NCBI GenBank assembly: GCA_012516665.1
Contig: JAAYWN010000012.1
Span: forward strand, 1 to 47,459
Source: Erysipelotrichaceae bacterium
Lineage (GTDB): Bacteria > Bacillota_I > Bacilli_A > Erysipelotrichales > Erysipelotrichaceae
DNA length: 47,459 nucleotides
Reading direction: 5' to 3'
Shown: positions 42,126 to 47,459 of the stretch, piece by piece
Position numbering within the stretch: position 1 is the first letter of the stretch
Layout: the number at the start of each line of letters is the position of its first letter
Program-made: the position numbers and the translations under genes
Notes under the pieces: generated by a model
Database searches by the model: none
Seen by the model: only the letters and a program-made list of their open reading frames with translations
What the model was told of the DNA's origin: nothing

Positions 42126-44035
42126 CGTTCCTGTGTCCCTTTGATACCGCTCATGATAGTCATGCGCTTCATATCATCTTTCAATTCTCCAGCGAATGGG
42201 ATTGATCCGATCACATTGTGATTCAGCCAATCCATCGCAATGATATCTTTGCTGGCAAGGCGCTCCGTTCCGGCATCCTGGATCTTTTCCGTCTGACTGT
42301 GCAGTTCTCCTTCAAAAGGATTCCATGCATTCTGGATCAATAAACGCTTATAAATATCTGCATCTTTTCTGATCATCCAATTCAGGGAAGGATCCATTGT
42401 CAAATCGATCACCCCAGCATCCATGCCCCACCAGCAGTTCAGTGCCTTGCCATTGGAAGCATAGCGAGCCTGATCCCATTGCCGTTCAAGGATCATCTGT
42501 ATGATCTTTTCATAGTAGCAGTCCCAATGCCACAATGGTGCAGCCAAGACAGTTTCTCCCTGTTCCGTGATCTGATGAATGCCATGCACCGGCCGTGCAT
42601 CTTTTTCATCCTGCCAATGCGGGCCGGCATAGATATGCACATTTTCTTCGGCAAAGTACTGGCTCCAATGCCCATCTTTTTTTCCTGACCACGCCAAATA
42701 GATCTGCGCCTGCGGATCGACCAAAGAAGCGCCGATCGCAAAAGCATTGATCTCTGAAAGTCTGCCATAGACAGGCGCATTGGCCACATATCCGATCTTA
42801 TGATTGTCGGAAAGCTTCGCAGCGATCCGGCCTAACAGGAACATCACTTCATACATCCGTCCGAAGTAGCCGATGACCGATTGATGATTCAGATAAATAC
42901 TGCAGTTGAAGAAACGCACCTGCGGATATTTCAAAGCAGCCCGCAGCGTATCTGTCATCAATTCACGCCGGGTCGTGAAGACGGCATCATAATTCTTTAC
43001 TTCATCCCCAATGCGCATGGGATTGTCACTGCCCGCAGCCGCGATCTTTTTTTCGGTATGGACAATGCCGGCATATTTCTTTTCAATGTCCAGCCGTCCG
43101 CGCTCATGCGCCTGTTCCCAAGAATCCGTTTCCGGATCCCGTCCATAAATGAACAGCACCTGCAGCGGATGATTCTCATTGTACAGAGAACCTAAAGAGA
43201 AGAAGTTCTTTTTATCTTCCTTCATTGGTTCTTTGATCAAGGATACTTTCACGGCTTTGGTCTCCAGCAGCACTTCTTTCCATACAGCATCCAAGCGTTC
43301 TTCGATATCATCGCGGCTGCGGTCCAGCAGGGAATCAAAACGATAGACCTGCAGATACAGCAGGAATGCATCGCCAGCCGTAATGGGGAGCTTATCGCCG
43401 CCCTTCTTTTCAAAGACACTGTAAAAGCGGAAAAAAGATCCGCGGATGATATTGATGAAATCCAGATCCCATTTCTTTGTCAGATCATGATTGACCATGG
43501 AGGCAAAGCGATGATAGGATCCGTGCTGGGTAAAAACAATGTCATAGATAGGTGCACAGGCATAGAATTCCAAAAATTCCTGATACATCAGATACTCTGG
43601 ATCCTCTGATCTCTTCGGCAGGATCCTGGTGATATCTGCCTCAATAGAAGGAACATCCAGATATTTCAATACCGAGACACGCTTATTGCCTTCCTGCACA
43701 TAAAAGTGCAGCATATATTCATAGACCTGGATCGGATCCCGGATCCCTTCTTCGATCTGGGCATCATACAGATGCGCCCACTTTTCGGATAATTCCGTAT
43801 GTTCTGCCATGATCGGCATAAAACTGCAGGAAAAAGCATTGGCCCTGCTCTTATTCTTGGTGCCAACGATCATCCGCAGAGGAATCTCCTGTACCCCAAC
43901 ATGTTCCCTCAGCAGGCTGTCCGCTTCCGGCAGGATCTCATCTAAGACAGGCAGATATGGATCTCTGCCTTCATTCCGGGCCCGACGGATTGCTTTCTCG
44001 CCAAGCTTTCTTGCTTTCACATATTCTTCGTTCAT
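42122..44035 (-). CDS. Cytosolic ParB-like / BMP-domain fusion
   Basis: 637 aa without signal peptide or membrane helix. The N-terminal ~280 residues contain a ParB-like segment (PIQVYEYMLHFYVQEGNKRVSVLKYLDVPSIEADI). Residues about 285-600 look like the BMP/PnrA nucleoside-binding domain: VLFIYGRDPETDSWEQAHERGR, KIGYVANAPVYGRLSEINAFAIGASLVDPQAQIYLAW, WHWDCYYEKIIQMIL, and WWGMDAGVIDL. BMP proteins are normally lipoproteins of nucleoside ABC importers; here the protein should stay inside the cell. It may therefore sense a nucleoside-like ligand. It overlaps the phosphoesterase gene by 4 bases. The start Met has no strong SD, and a TAGAAT lies just upstream. Confidence 0.82.
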   Translation of the reverse strand: MNEEYVKARKLGEKAIRRARNEGRDPYLPVLDEILPEADSLLREHVGVQEIPLRMIVGTKNKSRANAFSCSFMPIMAEHTELSEKWAHLYDAQIEEGIRDPIQVYEYMLHFYVQEGNKRVSVLKYLDVPSIEADITRILPKRSEDPEYLMYQEFLEFYACAPIYDIVFTQHGSYHRFASMVNHDLTKKWDLDFINIIRGSFFRFYSVFEKKGGDKLPITAGDAFLLYLQVYRFDSLLDRSRDDIEERLDAVWKEVLLETKAVKVSLIKEPMKEDKKNFFSLGSLYNENHPLQVLFIYGRDPETDSWEQAHERGRLDIEKKYAGIVHTEKKIAAAGSDNPMRIGDEVKNYDAVFTTRRELMTDTLRAALKYPQVRFFNCSIYLNHQSVIGYFGRMYEVMFLLGRIAAKLSDNHKIGYVANAPVYGRLSEINAFAIGASLVDPQAQIYLAWSGKKDGHWSQYFAEENVHIYAGPHWQDEKDARPVHGIHQITEQGETVLAAPLWHWDCYYEKIIQMILERQWDQARYASNGKALNCWWGMDAGVIDLTMDPSLNWMIRKDADIYKRLLIQNAWNPFEGELHSQTEKIQDAGTERLASKDIIAMDWLNHNVIGSIPFAGELKDDMKRMTIMSGIKGTQER

Positions 44036-44086
44036 AAATATATTCTACCGCAGATCATGCATTCTCATGCTCAGATTTGACGCATT

Positions 44087-44095
44087 TGATATAAT
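44087..44095 (+). promoter_or_regulatory. Extended -10 promoter for the CobW genes
   Basis: TGATATAAT (TGn + TATAAT, 44090-44095) with no good -35. An extended -10 explains that. It lies 29 bases before the first CobW ATG. Confidence 0.6.
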
Positions 44096-44124
44096 AGTAT
44101 GGCACGAAGGAAGAAGGAAAAGAT

Positions 44125-45183
44125 ATGACAAAAGTAGACGTAATATCAGGTTTTCTTGGAGCTGGTAAGACGACTCTGATACAGAAACTGATCAAAGATG
44201 TATTTGCTGGGCAGAAGGTCGTCCTGGTAGAAAATGAATTCGGTGAGATCGGCATTGACGGAGGCTTCTTAAAAGAAGCAGGCATTGTGATCAATGAAGT
44301 CAACGGCGGATGCATCTGCTGCACACTGAAGGGAGACTTCCAGGCAGCGCTGAAGAAGGTCGTAACGGAATATCATCCAGACCGGATCGTGATCGAGCCA
44401 TCCGGTGTCGGCAAGCTCTCGGATATCTTGAAGATCGTAAAGTCGGTCGAAGGATTGGAACTGAACAGCTACAGTGCTGTTGTGGATGCGAAAAGATGCA
44501 GGATCTATCACAAGAACTTCAAAGAATTCTTTGATGATCAGATCGCTACTGCGACCTGCGTGATCCTGTCCAAGACACAGATGGCCGATGAAGCTGTGAT
44601 CCAGGAGGATCTTGATATCATTCATGAACTGAATGCCAAGGCAAGAGTCATCACCACACCTTGGGATGATCTGAACGGCACTTCGATCTTTGCGGCCATG
44701 GAAGGGTCCTCTTCTGGTTTTCCTGAAGGCTTAGGAGAATTGGAAATGGATGACGACGATGACGATGATGACGATCACGATGAACATGAACACCATCATG
44801 AACATGGCGGTGCCGAAGAACAGGTCAATGCTGGCTTAGCTGAAGGCAATCACATTCATTTGGGCGGTGAAGATGAACATGAACATCATCATCACCATCA
44901 TGAAGACGAAGTAGATGCCGATGATGTCTTTGATTCTATTGGTGTTGAAACGATCAATCAGTACAGTGAAGCAGAGATCAAAGCTGCTTTGGCTGGACTT
45001 GGTGAGAACATTGTCCGGGCCAAGGGCATTGTCCCTAGTACAGATGGTTCTTGGCTGTTCTTTGACTATGTCCCAGGCGATACCGATATCCGTCCAGGTG
45101 CACCTGCCTATACAGGTCTGATCACAGTCATTGGTGAACATGTCGACGTTGAGCAGATCAAGCAGCTCTTCAAGGTAAAGTAA
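44125..45183 (+). CDS. CobW/COG0523 family GTPase with His/Asp-rich tracts
   Basis: 352 aa. Walker A SGFLGAGKTT, ENEFGEIGID, the CxCC metal motif GGCICCTLKGD, EPSGVGKLSD, and an NKxD-like LSKTQMAD. Between about residues 210 and 265 are two low-complexity runs, one Asp-rich (nine Asp) then HDEHEHHHEH, the other EHEHHHHHHEDE, typical metal-binding loops of COG0523 metal chaperones. The C-terminal CobW_C domain (IVRAKGIVPSTDGSWLFFDYVPG) is present. Family members deliver or sense zinc or other metals. AAGGAAAAGAT precedes ATG. Stop is at 45183 and the next gene starts at 45184. Confidence 0.93.
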   Translation: MTKVDVISGFLGAGKTTLIQKLIKDVFAGQKVVLVENEFGEIGIDGGFLKEAGIVINEVNGGCICCTLKGDFQAALKKVVTEYHPDRIVIEPSGVGKLSDILKIVKSVEGLELNSYSAVVDAKRCRIYHKNFKEFFDDQIATATCVILSKTQMADEAVIQEDLDIIHELNAKARVITTPWDDLNGTSIFAAMEGSSSGFPEGLGELEMDDDDDDDDDHDEHEHHHEHGGAEEQVNAGLAEGNHIHLGGEDEHEHHHHHHEDEVDADDVFDSIGVETINQYSEAEIKAALAGLGENIVRAKGIVPSTDGSWLFFDYVPGDTDIRPGAPAYTGLITVIGEHVDVEQIKQLFKVK

Positions 45184-46125
45184 ATGGCATCCCCTGTCTA
45201 TGTATTTACGGGCTTTCTGGATGCCGGAAAGACAACCCTGATCAAAGATACATTGAATGATCCGCAGTTCATGGAAGGTGTTTCCAGGACACTGATCATC
45301 TGTCTTGAACAGGGTGAGGTCTCCTATAATGAAAAATGGCTGGAAGAATATCATACGAACATCGAATATATTGATGACGTATCTAGTTTGACTGCCGAGA
45401 AAATGCATGAACTGGATACGATCTATCATCCTTCGCAGGTCTTCATTGAATGGAACGGAACGGTAGCTCTGCCTGATCTGATCCTGAATCAGATGCCTGA
45501 TTTCTGGCCTCTGGTGCAGATCCTGACACCGGTAGATGCAGAGACCTTCTCAAGCTTCATGGGCCCTCTGCGCCAGATGATGTATGAACAGATCCGCTAC
45601 TCCGATACGGTCATATGCAACCGCTGCACCGCGGATACTTCCGGCTCCATGCTGCGGGGAAATATCAAAGCGATCAACCGCCGGGCCCAGATCTACTATG
45701 AAGGAAGCTTCGGCGAACCGGTAGAACTGAAAGACGGAGGTCTGCCGTTTGACATCAGCGCAGATGTCATCGACATCAAGGATGATGACTACGGTCTCTG
45801 GTATATGGATGCCGTTGAAGATCCAAAGAAATATGATGGCAAAGAGATCATTCTGCGCGGATACTATGCAGATGATATTCCCGGATATAAACAGACGTTC
45901 ATTATGGGACGCCAGGCCATGGTATGCTGTGCCAATGACACTTCTCTCTGCGGGATCACGGTGACCAACGTCAAGATCTGGGAAATGAAAAAAGGCGATT
46001 GGCTGGAAGTCCAAGGCAAATTAAAGGCCATCCCGATGGAGAATGGCGGCGAGACCGTTGTCCTGTATGCATCAAAAGTTGCGCGGTACCAGAAACCGGC
46101 AGAAGAATTCGTTACTTTCTCATAA
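45184..46125 (+). CDS. CobW-like GTPase fused to a DUF1980-like domain
   Basis: 313 aa. N-terminal P-loop VFTGFLDAGKTTLIKDTL with family features (IICLEQGEVSYN, IEWNGT, VICNRCTAD) but no CxCC motif, so it may not hold metal in the same way. From about residue 195 the protein switches to a segment like DUF1980/TIGR03943 (FIMGRQAMVCCANDTSLCGITVTNVKIWEMKKGDWLEVQGKL), a domain otherwise found in membrane-associated partners of putative permeases. It starts directly at the end of the first CobW gene, so the two are co-translated. I infer a paired metal-handling role; no permease is visible. Confidence 0.85.
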   Translation: MASPVYVFTGFLDAGKTTLIKDTLNDPQFMEGVSRTLIICLEQGEVSYNEKWLEEYHTNIEYIDDVSSLTAEKMHELDTIYHPSQVFIEWNGTVALPDLILNQMPDFWPLVQILTPVDAETFSSFMGPLRQMMYEQIRYSDTVICNRCTADTSGSMLRGNIKAINRRAQIYYEGSFGEPVELKDGGLPFDISADVIDIKDDDYGLWYMDAVEDPKKYDGKEIILRGYYADDIPGYKQTFIMGRQAMVCCANDTSLCGITVTNVKIWEMKKGDWLEVQGKLKAIPMENGGETVVLYASKVARYQKPAEEFVTFS

Positions 46126-46190
46126 TAAATTGTTCAGAAGCGCCATATTCCGAAATGAATATTACGTTTTATATACAATCAAGGGATTTA

Positions 46191-46255
46191 TTTTCATACA
46201 TTTGAAGGATTTTTTTCGTTATAATTGAAGGATTTTTTTCATACATTTGAAGGAT
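46191..46255. repeat. Nested direct repeat cluster before the AAA_14 gene
   Basis: TTTTCATACATTTGAAGGAT occurs perfectly at 46191-46210 and again at 46236-46255 (period 45). Nested in it, TTGAAGGATTTTTTTC occurs at 46202-46217 and 46225-46240 (period 23). Between them is a TATAAT at 46220-46225. The stretch is AT-rich and non-coding on the plus strand. It may be a promoter/operator array or a remnant of duplication. Confidence 0.65.
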
Positions 46256-46314
46256 AAATGATGGACGGCAGTTCATAAAAGCGCTATTATAAAGAAGAAA
46301 TGGAGGGTCCTGAA

Positions 46315-47459
46315 ATGGAATATAAAAGCAGAATAGCCGACACGATTCTTCTCGATAAACTGGAAGAAAAGGGAGCTGTTGTGATTGAAGGACCAAAATG
46401 GTGCGGTAAAACAACGACAGCGATGCAGGCTGCCCACAGTATTCTCCGAATGGATGAGCCAAGCAGGCGGGATGAAAATATCATGATGTCTGAGCTTGAC
46501 CCAGAAAAGCTGCTGGAAGGAGATACTCCGCTGCTGATCGATGAATGGCAGATTGCGCCAAAGATCTGGGACTCTGTCAGATATCAAGTTGACATGAGAA
46601 ATAAAGAGGGCCAATTCATTTTAACTGGATCCTCTGTACCCATTGACTCAAAAGAAATTACGCATTCAGGAACAGGGCGATTTACATGGCTGAAAATGCG
46701 TCCTATGTCATTATACGAATCTAAGGAATCCACAGGTGAGGTCAGTCTCGAAGATTTATTTTTGTCTCCAGAGAAAATAAGCGGAAAGAATCCCTTTGAT
46801 ATTGACCGTCTTGCATTTGCCATCTGCCGAGGCGGATGGCCGCATGCTGTCGGGATGAAAGAAAAGTCTGCTCTTGCACAGGCATTTGATTATTACGATG
46901 CTGTTGTTCGCTCAGATATCAATCGAGCAGATGGAATCAATAAAAACCCAGAAAGAGTAAAACTTCTCATGCGATCATATGCAAGAAATCTGGGAACTTC
47001 CGTTTCTAATTCATTGCTACGAAGCGATATGATCAGCAATGACGCAGAAACATTAAGTGTGGATACTGTCATTTCATATGTGAATGCCTAAAAAAATATA
47101 TTCGTTGTCGAGGATATGCCCGCATGGAACCCGAATCTTCTTTCTAAGACGGCCATCAGAATATCTGATGCACGATATTATATTGACCCGTCGATTGGAA
47201 CGGCAGCACTAGGTATTTCCCCTCAGGATCTGAAAAGCGATCTGAATACTTTTGGATTTCTTTTTAAGACATTATATGTCCGTGATCTTCGCGTATATAC
47301 AGAATATCTGAATGGGGAAGTACTGCACTTTCGCGATCAGACAGGACTGGAATGCGATACGGTCATTCATCTTAGAAATGGCTCTTACGGTCTTGCAGAG
47401 ATCAAGCTTGGAGGTGAAAGGCTCATCGAAGAAGGTGCAGCCAATCTAAAAAAGCTGGC
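46315..47459 (+). pseudogene. AAA_14/DUF4143 ATPase interrupted by an in-frame TAA, runs off window
   Basis: The start at 46315 is preferred to 46300 (GGAGG at normal distance). The P-loop is VVIEGPKWCGKTTTAMQAAHS, followed by Walker B LLIDEWQIAPKIWD and the sensor LTGSS, all typical of the AAA_14 plus DUF4143 family. The ORF-track product ends at 47091 with ...SYVNA-TAA. Reading on in the same frame gives NIFVVEDMPAWNP, then ECDTVIHLRNGSYGLAEIKLGG, normal DUF4143 sequence with its nuclease-like core. A TTA/CTA to TAA change would account for it. The gene continues past the window end. Base composition is more AT-rich than its neighbours, suggesting transfer. Confidence 0.85.

Noticed and set aside
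44740-44920. Asp/His runs as sequencing artefact
   Set aside because: Codons alternate (GAT/GAC, CAT/CAC) and the frame stays open, as in other COG0523 proteins.
46191-46255. CRISPR array
   Set aside because: Only two to three imperfectly spaced copies, nested and with unequal periods, with no cas gene in the window.
46169-46462. Minus-strand ORF with repeated LQMYE motif
   Set aside because: The repeat arises from the non-coding direct repeats and there is no start or ribosome binding site.
47089-47091. Recoded stop (selenocysteine or pyrrolysine)
   Set aside because: The codon is TAA, not TGA or TAG, and no recoding structure is evident.

Overview
The window looks like chromosome from a mid-GC, low-redundancy Gram-positive gut anaerobe of the Firmicutes/Bacillota. 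Supporting signs are the ecfA1-ecfA2-ecfT-truA-rplM-rpsI block, an L13-type leader, comFA-comFC, the MEP-pathway gene ispD, strong AGGAGG-type ribosome binding sites, a CcpA-like cre site and a complete butyrate operon ending in buk-ptb. My best guess is an Erysipelotrichia-like lineage, but this is inference and no marker here proves it. No rRNA, CRISPR array, prophage or intact insertion sequence is visible.

Layout. 1-1.8 kb is a poorly recognisable, AT-richer stretch: structured non-coding DNA, an orphan hypothetical gene, and a GIY-YIG protein with a possible modified-DNA-reading C-terminal domain. 1.9-4.9 kb (minus) holds comFC, comFA, ispD and a COG2426 membrane protein. 5.0-5.3 kb is a stand-alone tRNA-Ile(GAT)/tRNA-Ala(TGC) pair with its own promoter and terminator. 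5.3-7.7 kb (plus) is a P1/S58-type peptidase overlapping a GH28 pectinase-like hydrolase. 7.8-12.3 kb (minus) is ecfA1-ecfA2-ecfT-truA followed by rplM-rpsI, which have an internal promoter and L13 leader; TruA carries a 114-residue C-terminal extension. 12.3-14.4 kb holds a HAD hydrolase and two membrane-anchored proteins of unknown function.

14.4-22.8 kb (minus) is a contiguous acetyl-CoA-to-butyrate operon, thl-crt-hbd-bcd-etfB-etfA-buk-ptb. Its upstream region carries a CcpA-like cre and several TGTTAA/TTCACA inverted repeats that resemble Rex operators, suggesting joint carbon and redox control. 22.8-29.6 kb is the aspartate/threonine pathway: hom-lysC-asd (minus) diverges from thrC-thrB-ACT protein-small membrane protein (plus). 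Together they run aspartate to homoserine to threonine.

29.6-33.6 kb holds a flavodoxin, an EamA exporter, a DUF4186 protein, typA/bipA and tRNA-Leu(GAG). 33.6-40.7 kb (minus) has a hybrid sensor kinase with two periplasmic binding domains, a DUF2804 protein, a DUF975-CmpB membrane fusion, and a membrane metallophosphoesterase broken by two frameshifts. 40.9-44.0 kb holds an XRE regulator with a membrane tail, then a phosphoesterase overlapping a cytosolic ParB-like/BMP fusion. 44.1-46.1 kb has a CobW GTPase with His/Asp-rich tracts followed directly by a second CobW-like GTPase fused to a DUF1980-like domain, suggesting metal (zinc) homeostasis. 46.2-47.5 kb has a nested direct repeat cluster and an AAA_14/DUF4143 ATPase interrupted by an in-frame TAA; it runs off the window.

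The least conventional items are the ParB-BMP/phosphoesterase pair, the CobW/CobW-DUF1980 pair, the TruA extension, the DUF975-CmpB fusion and the structured repeats at both ends of the window. Nothing is plainly a new system. These are candidates, all judged by eye without database searches.
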